From Nonomuraea wenchangensis (GTDB lineage Bacteria > Actinomycetota > Actinomycetes > Streptosporangiales > Streptosporangiaceae), in contig NZ_FOHX01000012.1 of NCBI RefSeq assembly GCF_900111685.1, positions 213,618 through 277,617 on the forward strand: DNA of 64,000 nt. The letters are read 5' to 3'. This document shows positions 50,926 through 58,458 of this stretch, one piece after another. The translations under genes and the position numbers were made by a program. Under the pieces are notes generated by a model. That model was not told the origin of the DNA and searched no databases. It saw nothing but the letters and a program-made list of their open reading frames with translations. Each line of letters opens with the position of its first letter. Position 1 is the stretch's first letter.

Positions 50926-52982
50926 CGCCGGATCCCGCCACCGCCGCCCGGTGGCACACCCGCGGCGCGCACCTGGCCGGGATGGCCTCGGCGCTGCTGC
51001 TGGCCGTCCTGGTGGCGAGGTTCGCGGTGACGCTCCCCGACTGGGGGCGGGCCGGGCCGTCGCCGCCCGGCCCGGCCCGGGTGACCGCCGAGGTGACCCG
51101 GCTGGTGGTGGGGCTGCCGGTGTGCGTGGTCGCGGTGCTGCTGCTGGCCGACCGGTACGCCTTCCGCAGGGGCCGGCTGGTGCTGGCCGCCGGGGGAGCG
51201 TGGATCGTGCTGCCGGCCGTGTCCGACGTGCTCGCGCACCTGCGCGGCCCGGCGGCCCCCGTGGCCGCCGCCGCGCTCCTGATGGGCGCGGCCGGGGCCG
51301 TCTGCCAGCCGCTGACCGTGCTGCTGTTCCCGCTGTGCCTGCTGCCCGGCTCGGCCTCGCGCTGCTGGCGGCGCACGGTGGTGCTGGTGGCCGCCGCCGC
51401 CAGCGTCCAGTACGCGGTGATCTGGACCCTCGGCACCCCGGGCCTGCCCGGATTCGCCAGCCCGTGGCCCGAGACGGCGGCGGGGGAGTGGGCCGCGGAC
51501 CTGCTGCACGACAGTCACGCTCTCCTCGACTGGGTGACCCTGGCCGTGACCGTGGCGATGACGGCCGATCTGGCGCGTGGCGCGTGGCGGGCGCCCGCCG
51601 GCGAGGGGCGCGGGGTCCGGGGGCTGATCGCGACGGCGTACCCGCTCTACGTCTGCCTGCTGCTGTCCGACCTGTGGGGAGAGACCTGGACGGTCGTGGC
51701 GCGGGCGGCCGGTGTCACGCTGTGGGGTGCCATGATCTGCCTGGCCGCCTCCCGGGGCGGCATGTGGCGGCTGGAGCGCGTCACCAGCCATCGCATGGCC
51801 CGCGCGTTCGTGCTGGCCGTGCTGGTCATCGCCGCGACGTGCGCCGCCACCGGGGCATGGGCCGTCTTCCCCGCCACCCGCACCGCGGCCACCGTGATCG
51901 CGGCCTGCTGCGCGCTGGTGGCGGGCTGGGTCGCCCGGCCGGTCGTGCGGCACGCCGTCCTGGCCATCGAGCGGGCCTTCTACGGCCCGCGCGCCCGCCC
52001 GCACGAAGCCGTACGCGCGCTGGCGGTGCGCCTCCAGCAGGCCCCCCACCCCGGTTCGGTGCCCGAGCAGATCTGCCGCAGCGTCGTGGAGGACCTGGGC
52101 CTGTCCGGGGCGCGGATCGGCGTCGAGACCCGGGCCGGCCCCCGGATGCTGGCCGCCGCCGGCTCGCCGGTCAGCGGGCCGGGGCAGGTCTTCCCGCTGC
52201 GCCACCACGGGCAGGTGGTGGGCCGCCTGGAGGTGGCCCGCGACGGCGCGAGCACGCCGGCCGAACGCGACACCGAGCTCCTGTCGCTGCTGGCCGACCA
52301 GGCCAGCCCGGCGCTGGCCGCGCTGCGGCTGGCCGAGGACGCGCGGGCCGCCCGCGAACGCCTGGTGCTCGCCCGCGAGGAGGAACGCAGGCGGCTGCGC
52401 CGCGAGATCCACGACGGCCTCGGGCCCCAGCTCGCCGCGGTCCGGCTCCGGCTGGGCGTCGCCCAGGTGTGCGGCCTGCCGTCCGCCGCCGACGCCCACC
52501 TGCGCGAGGCCGTCGAGGTCCTGGGCGAGGCGCTGGCCGAGGTGCGCAGGATCACGGCCGGGCTGACCCCCGCCACCCTGGTCGACCGGGGGCTGCTCGA
52601 CGCGACCAGGATCCTGGCGCACCGCCTCACCACCGACGCCGTACGCGTCACGGTGACCGACCCGGCCACCCCGCTGCCCACCCTGCCCCCGGCCGTGGAG
52701 ACCGCCGCCTACCGCATCACCGCCGAGGCCGTCACCAACGCCGTACGCCACGCCGGGGCACGCGGCGTCGAAGTGACCTTCACCGCGCGCCCCGGCGCGC
52801 TCACCGTCACCGTCACCGACGACGGCACCGGCTTCGACGCCGGCGCCGTGCCCGGCACCGGCCTGTCGTCGATCGCCGAACGCGCCGAGGAGATCGGCGG
52901 CGCGGCCACGATCGACACCGCCCCCGGCGGCACCACCGTGACCGCCACCCTTCCCACCACCCTCGGAGACCCTCATGAGTGA
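50904..52982 (+). CDS. membrane sensor histidine kinase with GAF-like domain
   Basis: About 692 aa from GTG 50904 (ATG 50982 is an alternative). About ten membrane helices in residues 25-360, a GAF-like region (about 370-475: LQQAPHPGSVPEQICRSVVEDLGL, FPLRHHGQVVGRLEV), then HisKA_3 with His503 in RREIHDGLGPQLAAVRLRL and HATPase_c (ITAEAVTNAVRHAGARG, DDGTGFDAGAVPGTGLSSIAERA). It phosphorylates the downstream regulator, whose ATG lies 8 nt inside this gene. Confidence 0.88.
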   Translation: MGPLGGLTPDPATAARWHTRGAHLAGMASALLLAVLVARFAVTLPDWGRAGPSPPGPARVTAEVTRLVVGLPVCVVAVLLLADRYAFRRGRLVLAAGGAWIVLPAVSDVLAHLRGPAAPVAAAALLMGAAGAVCQPLTVLLFPLCLLPGSASRCWRRTVVLVAAAASVQYAVIWTLGTPGLPGFASPWPETAAGEWAADLLHDSHALLDWVTLAVTVAMTADLARGAWRAPAGEGRGVRGLIATAYPLYVCLLLSDLWGETWTVVARAAGVTLWGAMICLAASRGGMWRLERVTSHRMARAFVLAVLVIAATCAATGAWAVFPATRTAATVIAACCALVAGWVARPVVRHAVLAIERAFYGPRARPHEAVRALAVRLQQAPHPGSVPEQICRSVVEDLGLSGARIGVETRAGPRMLAAAGSPVSGPGQVFPLRHHGQVVGRLEVARDGASTPAERDTELLSLLADQASPALAALRLAEDARAARERLVLAREEERRRLRREIHDGLGPQLAAVRLRLGVAQVCGLPSAADAHLREAVEVLGEALAEVRRITAGLTPATLVDRGLLDATRILAHRLTTDAVRVTVTDPATPLPTLPPAVETAAYRITAEAVTNAVRHAGARGVEVTFTARPGALTVTVTDDGTGFDAGAVPGTGLSSIAERAEEIGGAATIDTAPGGTTVTATLPTTLGDPHE

Positions 52983-53640
52983 GACCGGGCCACGCGTCTG
53001 GCGGGTGCTGCTCGTCGACGACCACCCCCTGTTCAGGGAGGGGCTGGCCGCCGCGGTCGGCATGGACGACGAGTTCGACGTGGTGGCGCAGGCGGCCACC
53101 GGCGAGGAGGCCCTGGCCGAGACCGCCCGCACCGCCCCCGACCTCGTCGTCATGGACCTCAACCTGCCGGGACAGTCGGGCATCGAGGCCACGCGCGACC
53201 TGCTGCGCGCCCACCCCGGCATCCGGGTGCTGGTCATGACGATGTCCGAGGACGACGACAACCTGCTGGCGGCGATCCGCGCCGGGGCCCGCGGCTATCT
53301 CCTCAAGGGCGCGGTACGTGAGGAGATCCTGCTGGCCCTGCGTACGGTCTGCCGGGGCGGAGCGGTGTTCAGCCCGCACATGGCCGAACGGCTGACCCGG
53401 CTCTTCGCCGCCTTCTCCGCGGCCCCCGCCAAGGAGGCGTTTCCCACCCTGACCGCCCGGGAACGCGAGATCCTCGACCTGCTGGCCCAGGGACTCGGCT
53501 ACCGGCAGATCGCCCAGCGGTTGTTCGTCACCGACAAGACCGTGCGCAACCACGTCGGCTCGATCTTCGCCAAGCTACGGGTACCCGACCGGGCGGCGGC
53601 CATCGTACGGGCCCGCGACGCCGGGCTGGGCTCGGGATGA
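52975..53640 (+). CDS. NarL/LuxR-type response regulator
   Basis: 221 aa. Receiver with Asp61 in LVVMDLNLPG, VMTMSEDDDN and LLKGAV; C-terminal LuxR HTH (LTAREREILDLLAQGLGYRQIAQRLFVTDKTVRNHVGSIF). Coupled by overlap to the kinase. The small secreted peptide genes on either side are natural candidates for targets. Confidence 0.93.
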   Translation: MSETGPRVWRVLLVDDHPLFREGLAAAVGMDDEFDVVAQAATGEEALAETARTAPDLVVMDLNLPGQSGIEATRDLLRAHPGIRVLVMTMSEDDDNLLAAIRAGARGYLLKGAVREEILLALRTVCRGGAVFSPHMAERLTRLFAAFSAAPAKEAFPTLTAREREILDLLAQGLGYRQIAQRLFVTDKTVRNHVGSIFAKLRVPDRAAAIVRARDAGLGSG

Positions 53641-53682
53641 CCGGAGGAGGCAGGACCTCCCGAGCCCGCCGTCACCCGGCCG

Positions 53683-53943
53683 TCAGCGATCGGTCCACAG
53701 GTTCCACATCCAGCCCTCCGCGCACTGGTACTGCGACCAGTGACCGCGGTCGACTCCCTGCTGACCGGCCGTGATGCAGTCGCTGTGGAACCAGAACTTG
53801 CCCCGGTGCACCGGCAGGTCGGCGGGCGCCGCGGCCGACGCCACGGCGCCCGGCTGGTGGGCCGTGGTGGTCTCCGCGGCGGCGACCTGGGCGAAGCCGA
53901 CCAGAGCGAACACGAACCCTGCGGCGGCGAGCATGCGCTTCAT
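53683..53943 (-). CDS. small secreted two-Cys peptide (paralogue of 50680-50925)
   Basis: 86 aa. Signal peptide MLAAAGFVFALVGFAQVAAA, then HRGKFWFHSDCITAGQQGV, GHWSQYQC and WMWNLWTDR. It shares with the 50680 peptide the pattern H-S-x(0-3)-C, G, HW, C and W-x-L-W-x-D. AAAGGGAAT ribosome site 8 nt before ATG 53943. Convergent with the response regulator. Confidence 0.72.
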   Translation of the reverse strand: MKRMLAAAGFVFALVGFAQVAAAETTTAHQPGAVASAAAPADLPVHRGKFWFHSDCITAGQQGVDRGHWSQYQCAEGWMWNLWTDR

Positions 53944-54443
53944 GAGCGATTCCCTTTCTCGGGGCTTTCGAGCCGGCGCTTCCGGCTCTTCGAACACCTG
54001 AAGCTTCGGCCGCCCGGTGTCCCGGGCACATGGGGCACACGCCACGTCCCCGCCCTGCCGCCCGCCCGGCCACGAGGCCCGTGGGGCCGGCTCGCTCTGG
54101 GCGGCCACCACGCCGCCACGCGGAGCCCGACGACTTTCCTCTGCCGCCCGGCGCCTCGCGCCGCCGACGTCAGGGGCGAGGGCGGCGTCGAGCACGACCT
54201 GGTCGGGGGAGCGGGGCTCCCGCGCCCTGCCTCACTGGGGGACACTGTCGGCGAAGTAGACGAGCAAAGAAACGGCCCCGTGATCACAGGAGTGATCACG
54301 GGGGGTTGTCAAGTGGAAAGAGCGTTCAGGCGTGGGGGTCGGTGGGTCGGCGTCTGCGCCACGCATTGCCTGAGGCTGGTCCGACTCCCCACCGGCGCTG
54401 CTGCGCGCGGACGTGCCAGGCGTCGGTTCCTGACCGGCCGCCT
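53944..54443. other. intergenic region with terminator
   Basis: About 500 bp. No gene is recognised; the frames seen are shadows. It contains the peptide-gene promoter near its left end and a strong hairpin at 54276-54303. Confidence 0.45.
54276..54303 (-). terminator. strong hairpin CCCCGTGATCAC-N4-GTGATCACGGGG
   Basis: Perfect 12-bp stem with 4-nt loop, 140 nt after the stop of the minus-strand oxidoreductase. On that strand it is followed by CCGTTTCTTTG, moderately T-rich. The stem also contains TGATCA palindromes, so an operator role is conceivable. Confidence 0.7.
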
Positions 54444-55349
54444 TCAAAGAATGAGGGCGATCTTTCCTGCCAACTGGCCCCGGAGGAAGCGCTCGTGCGC
54501 TTCTTGCACGTTTTGCAGGCTGTATTCGGAGTCAACTCGTACCTTGACCTGGCCCGCATCCACAATCCTGGCCAGTTCGGCGAGCCCTGCGCCGTCCTCG
54601 CGCACCTGGTTGACCGTGGTCCGGACCGCTCGGCGGGACAGATCCGGCACGGGTCCGGCTTGGGTGGCGATGGAGGCATAGCGGCCTTCATCGGCCACGG
54701 CTTCGGTGACGAAAGCGCCGAAGGTGTCGAAGACGGCGTCATAAGCGGCCACGGGGAGCGTGGCGCGCTCCGTTGTGGCCCATTCGGCCCCCAGCTCCTT
54801 GGCTACCTCGACCTGGGCTGGTCTGGAAACCAGCGCGTCTACCCGGGCGCCGCGCGCTCGGGCCAGTTGTACGGCAAGACCTCCTACCGCGCCGACCGCT
54901 CCTGCCACCAGAAGACGTTCTCCTGCGCGGATGTCCAGCCAGTCCAGCGTCTGCAAGGCGGTGAGCCCAGGCAACGGCAGTGTCGCCGCCTCTACCAGGC
55001 TGATCCTCGAGGGGGCGGCGGCAAGCGAGCCGACCGGTAGGGCCACGAGATCGGCCCAGGTTCCTCGTCCGGTTCCAAGCTGGTGAGACATCCCGAAGAC
55101 CCGTTCACCCACAGGCAGTCGACTGGTCGGGCTGTCCACGACGATGCCCGCCACCTCCCAGCCCAAGGTCATCGGCAGGGGTGGGGTGCCCTCTCCGATG
55201 GCCCCCTGACGGGTCTTGTCATCGACGGGGTTGATGGCGGAGGCAACAACGCGTACCAGCACCTCGCCCTCCAACCGGCGAGGTGCTGGCGCCTCAGCAA
55301 TGGTTAGGACGTCAGGGTCGCCAAAGCGGTCGATCCGTACTGTGCGCAC
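54444..55349 (-). CDS. NADP-dependent quinone-oxidoreductase-like protein (MDR family)
   Basis: 301 aa zinc-free reductase. VRIDRFGDPDVLTIAEAPAP at the start, LPLPGLTALQTLDWLDI, nucleotide motif LLVAGAVGAVGGLAVQLARA and final LRGQLAGKIALIL. It is a distant relative of 38512-39447. GTG 55349 has AAGGGAG 8 nt upstream, better than the longer frame from 55403. The upstream membrane-protein frame overlaps it by 38 nt. Confidence 0.87.
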   Translation of the reverse strand: MRTVRIDRFGDPDVLTIAEAPAPRRLEGEVLVRVVASAINPVDDKTRQGAIGEGTPPLPMTLGWEVAGIVVDSPTSRLPVGERVFGMSHQLGTGRGTWADLVALPVGSLAAAPSRISLVEAATLPLPGLTALQTLDWLDIRAGERLLVAGAVGAVGGLAVQLARARGARVDALVSRPAQVEVAKELGAEWATTERATLPVAAYDAVFDTFGAFVTEAVADEGRYASIATQAGPVPDLSRRAVRTTVNQVREDGAGLAELARIVDAGQVKVRVDSEYSLQNVQEAHERFLRGQLAGKIALIL

Positions 55350-56364
55350 GTTCAACTCCCTTGAAGTTCGATCGGAGTCCAACAATAGGGAAGACTCTTC
55401 CACGCGCTCCTCGGAGGTGGTCTTTTCGCACTCCCTGAAGATCGGCGAAGCCGCTCTGTCCGCCGGTTCCGAAACGAACCCAGGAACGTCGAAGGACCGC
55501 CGCCGCCACTGTCACCGCCGCGAGGAGACCGCCGGCGGCGAGCAGAGTCGTCCCGTCGGGGTGGACGAGCGCCTGGCCGCGCTGCGCCTGCCAGACCAGC
55601 AGCCCGGTGAGACCGGCGTAACCGGACGCGGCCACGATCACCAGCGGCACCCGGCGCACCCACAGCGCGATCAGCGGCAGCACCTGCAGCGCGTGCAGTC
55701 CGACGAAGTGGGCCACCCGCAGGTCGCCGCCACCGGTCGCCCAGCCGAGCAGCGGCATCCCCGCGCCGCCGTCGGGCGCGCCGACCGTGTGCGCGCCGAT
55801 CGTGATCAGCTCGGCGCCGCCGGCCAGCGCGTGCGCCTGCTCCGGCGTCGGCGCGGTCATCAGGTAGCCGACCGACATGCCCGCCAGCGAGATCGCCACC
55901 CCCAGCGGGATCGCCCACGCCATCGCCCGGTCCACCCGCCGCTGCAGAACCAGGAAGATCCCCAGCGCCAGCGTCAGCGCCCAGCCCAGGTAGGCGGCCC
56001 CTCCCATCACCATGAACACCGACTTGTCGAGCGTGGTGGCGAAGTTGAAGTGACTGCGCACCCCGCGTACCGCCTGGAAGGTGATCGCCGCGATCTCCGG
56101 CAGCACGAACAGCGCCACCGTCACCGTGCCCAGCCACCACAGGGTCCGCCGCCACCGCTCCACCTGGCTGATCATCCAGGCGAGCGTGAGCGCGTACAGG
56201 CAGAAGGAGGCGGCGAACTTGAACGGCTTGAGCCACACCCCTTCGCCCATGACGGTCCGCCCGTCGACCACCAGGCCGGCGGCGCTCACCGACATGAGCA
56301 CCGCCATCGCGACGGCGCAGCTGACGAGCGGGCCGTGCCAGGTTCTCCAGCGCAGGGCAACCAT
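55312..56364 (-). CDS. multi-pass membrane protein of unknown function
   Basis: 350 aa with about eight membrane helices between residues 10 and 290. Conserved-looking segments are DGRTVMGEGVWLKPFKFAASF and VRGVRSHFNFATTLDKSVF. The polar tail after LRRSWVRFGTGGQ lacks helices and runs 38 nt into the next gene, suggesting a lost stop codon or a divergent C-terminus. AAGGAG 6 nt before ATG 56364. No specific function recognised. Confidence 0.75.
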   Translation of the reverse strand: MVALRWRTWHGPLVSCAVAMAVLMSVSAAGLVVDGRTVMGEGVWLKPFKFAASFCLYALTLAWMISQVERWRRTLWWLGTVTVALFVLPEIAAITFQAVRGVRSHFNFATTLDKSVFMVMGGAAYLGWALTLALGIFLVLQRRVDRAMAWAIPLGVAISLAGMSVGYLMTAPTPEQAHALAGGAELITIGAHTVGAPDGGAGMPLLGWATGGGDLRVAHFVGLHALQVLPLIALWVRRVPLVIVAASGYAGLTGLLVWQAQRGQALVHPDGTTLLAAGGLLAAVTVAAAVLRRSWVRFGTGGQSGFADLQGVRKDHLRGARGRVFPIVGLRSNFKGVERAHSTDRPLWRP

Positions 56365-56493
56365 GACGTCTCCTTCAGATCGACTGGAGACAACACTGCT
56401 GGCCAGGCGCGACACGAACCAGAGACATGATCATCAGCTCACCATGACATCATCATGAATCGGGCAAACGGCTCACGAAGGCCGTTCACCCGG

Positions 56494-56790
56494 TCACAGG
56501 CCGATGTTGGCCTTGGCGCCCATGTAGGAACCGGCGCCGGGCCATCCCTCCCGCGCCGGCTCGGCGAAGCGCGGGGAGAAGCCGAGCGAGGGCAGGTCGG
56601 CCAGATCGACGAAGCGGACATCGCGGATCGGGGTCGAGTCGGCGCCTTCCGCGACCGCCCCGACTGTGCCACCGGCCCGGGTGACCTCGAACGTCAGAGG
56701 CACGACATGCGTGTCGCCGCCGGGCAGGTGGTCGCAGACGTACAGCAGCCGGCCGTCCTCGATGAGCACGCCGGTGACCCGTACCTTCAC
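56494..56790 (-). CDS. NUDIX-like protein lacking the Nudix box (probable in-frame deletion)
   Basis: 98 aa. It begins KVRVTGVLIEDGRLL, a normal first strand of a NUDIX hydrolase, then continues directly with YVCDHLPGGDTHVVPLTFEV and GVAEGAD-like, VRFVDLADLPSLGFSPRF, which are the second half of the fold. The region that should carry the G-x5-E-x7-REUxEE box is missing, so it cannot be catalytic as known NUDIX enzymes. GTG start, 9 nt after the glycosidase stop. Confidence 0.65.
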   Translation of the reverse strand: MKVRVTGVLIEDGRLLYVCDHLPGGDTHVVPLTFEVTRAGGTVGAVAEGADSTPIRDVRFVDLADLPSLGFSPRFAEPAREGWPGAGSYMGAKANIGL

Positions 56791-56799
56791 CGGGGCACC

Positions 56800-58458
56800 C
56801 TACTGCCCTCCGGTTCGCCTCTCGTGGGCGGCGGCCAGGTGGAGGTAGGCGGCGGCCGTCCAGGTGTAGGCGCGATCGCGCAGGCCCTGGCCGGTGCGGG
56901 CGTCGAAGTTCTCGGCGAACCCCGACCTCTCGCACAGGGCGCGGAAGCGGGTGCTGATCTCGTCGGCCAGGTCCGGGTATCCGGCGCGGCGCAGCCCGTC
57001 CTCGATCAGTACGGTCGAGGGCGCCCAGATGGGGCCGCGCCAGTAGCCGTCGTCCAGGTAGTGGGGCGAGTCCGGCAGCTCGGTCGCGAGCCCGTACGCG
57101 GTCAGGTGCCGCTCGATCGCGGCGGCCAGCGCCGCGCGGACGGGACGCGGCAGCTCCTCTCCCAGCACGATCGGCATGAGGTCGAGCAGGCTGGAGCTGG
57201 ACCAGGTACGTCCCGACAGCACGCCACGGGCGACGAACCGTTCGCCGTCCCACAGCTCGGCGAGCAGCGCGTCGCGCATCCGGTCGGCCTGCGCGCTCCA
57301 CCGGGCGGCGGCGTCCGGGCCGGGGGCCAGGCGGGCCAGTTCGCGCAGTTGGAGGATGAGGAAGGCGGCCAGGTCGGCGCTCTGCACGACGCGTTCGGGG
57401 TCGAAGGTGGTGGCGTTGTCCCAGCCGCTGTCGTTGCCGTGCTGGTAGTGCGGCAGCTCGTGACCGGGGACGCGGCGGGCGGTGAGCCAGAAGGTGGTCC
57501 AGCGTTCCAGCAGCGGGTAGACGTCCGGCGCGGCGGGAAGGTGCCGCAGGGCCCAGCCGTGGATGGGGGGTTTGACGAAGTTGTAGAGGATCTCGGAGTG
57601 GGTGATGGAGTCGGGGAGCGCGCCGGAGGCGTCCTGGTGGTCGAAGGGGAGGCGGTACTGGTCCCAGGCCAGGCCGGGCAGGCCTCCGGCGACGGCGATG
57701 GCGTTGAAGCAGTGGTCCCAGCTCCACACCTTGTCCATCCAGTGCTTGGACATCAGCACCGCCGGGCGGGTGACGAACCCGGCCGGGCGCACGGTGGCCG
57801 ACCACAGCACGTAGGCGGCCAGTTCGGCGGCGGGCGTCCGGTCGCCGCGCCACGGCGCGACGGCCTGCGCGAACGCCTCGAACTCCGCCCGTGCCGCCTT
57901 GACCACCTGGTCGAAGGGGTCCTTGGCGGTGTAGGGGGCGCGGGCGGTCTCGTACTCCTCGATGGCGATCTCCCACTCGCCGCTCAGGCGGATGCCCCGC
58001 TCGGCGGCGCCGAGCGCCTGCGTGCCCAGGTGCTCGGCCCGCCCGCCGAGGAGGGTGATCCGGTAGCGGCGGCCGGTCTGGTAGAGGGTGAAGACGTACG
58101 AGCCGTCCACGGGGTCCTGGTAGAAGTACGGGCCGCTGAACGGCGTCAGGACCGGGTCCGCGGCCAGCACGCGCAGCCCGGCGCCCCGGCCGCGGACCCG
58201 CACCGTGTCCATGCTCTCGTAGGCGAGGTCGATCAGGCCGTCGTGCCAGGTGAGCCGGTGCGGGGTGGCCGTGATCGTGGCGGCGGTCTCGGGAATCAGC
58301 TTCATGACCGCGTGCATGCCGGTCTGGTGCGAGACCAGGTGCACCTCCTCCGCATAGGTCCCTTCCGCCACCACGGGCGAGAAGCCGAACCACGATCCGT
58401 GGTAGCTGAACGGGATCTCCCACAGGGAGAACACCGGGCCTGAGGCGGCGACGGTCAT
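56800..58458 (-). CDS. GH63/trehalase-like glycoside hydrolase
   Basis: 552 aa, (alpha/alpha)6 barrel type. Motifs are KVWSWDHCFNAIAVAGG, FDHQDASGALPDSI, YQHGNDSGWDNATTF and YWRGPIWAPSTVLIEDGL, with an acid Glu near FAENFDARTGQG. The family includes mannosylglycerate hydrolase, alpha-glucosidase and debranching-like enzymes; the exact bond cannot be told. No signal peptide, so it acts in the cytoplasm on imported oligosaccharide. The ATG overlaps the GH127 gene stop (ATGA): same operon as the ABC transporter. Confidence 0.87.
   Translation of the reverse strand: MTVAASGPVFSLWEIPFSYHGSWFGFSPVVAEGTYAEEVHLVSHQTGMHAVMKLIPETAATITATPHRLTWHDGLIDLAYESMDTVRVRGRGAGLRVLAADPVLTPFSGPYFYQDPVDGSYVFTLYQTGRRYRITLLGGRAEHLGTQALGAAERGIRLSGEWEIAIEEYETARAPYTAKDPFDQVVKAARAEFEAFAQAVAPWRGDRTPAAELAAYVLWSATVRPAGFVTRPAVLMSKHWMDKVWSWDHCFNAIAVAGGLPGLAWDQYRLPFDHQDASGALPDSITHSEILYNFVKPPIHGWALRHLPAAPDVYPLLERWTTFWLTARRVPGHELPHYQHGNDSGWDNATTFDPERVVQSADLAAFLILQLRELARLAPGPDAAARWSAQADRMRDALLAELWDGERFVARGVLSGRTWSSSSLLDLMPIVLGEELPRPVRAALAAAIERHLTAYGLATELPDSPHYLDDGYWRGPIWAPSTVLIEDGLRRAGYPDLADEISTRFRALCERSGFAENFDARTGQGLRDRAYTWTAAAYLHLAAAHERRTGGQ

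Noticed and set aside
54030..55040. 336-codon plus-strand frame
   Set aside because: Antisense to the oxidoreductase; no motif.
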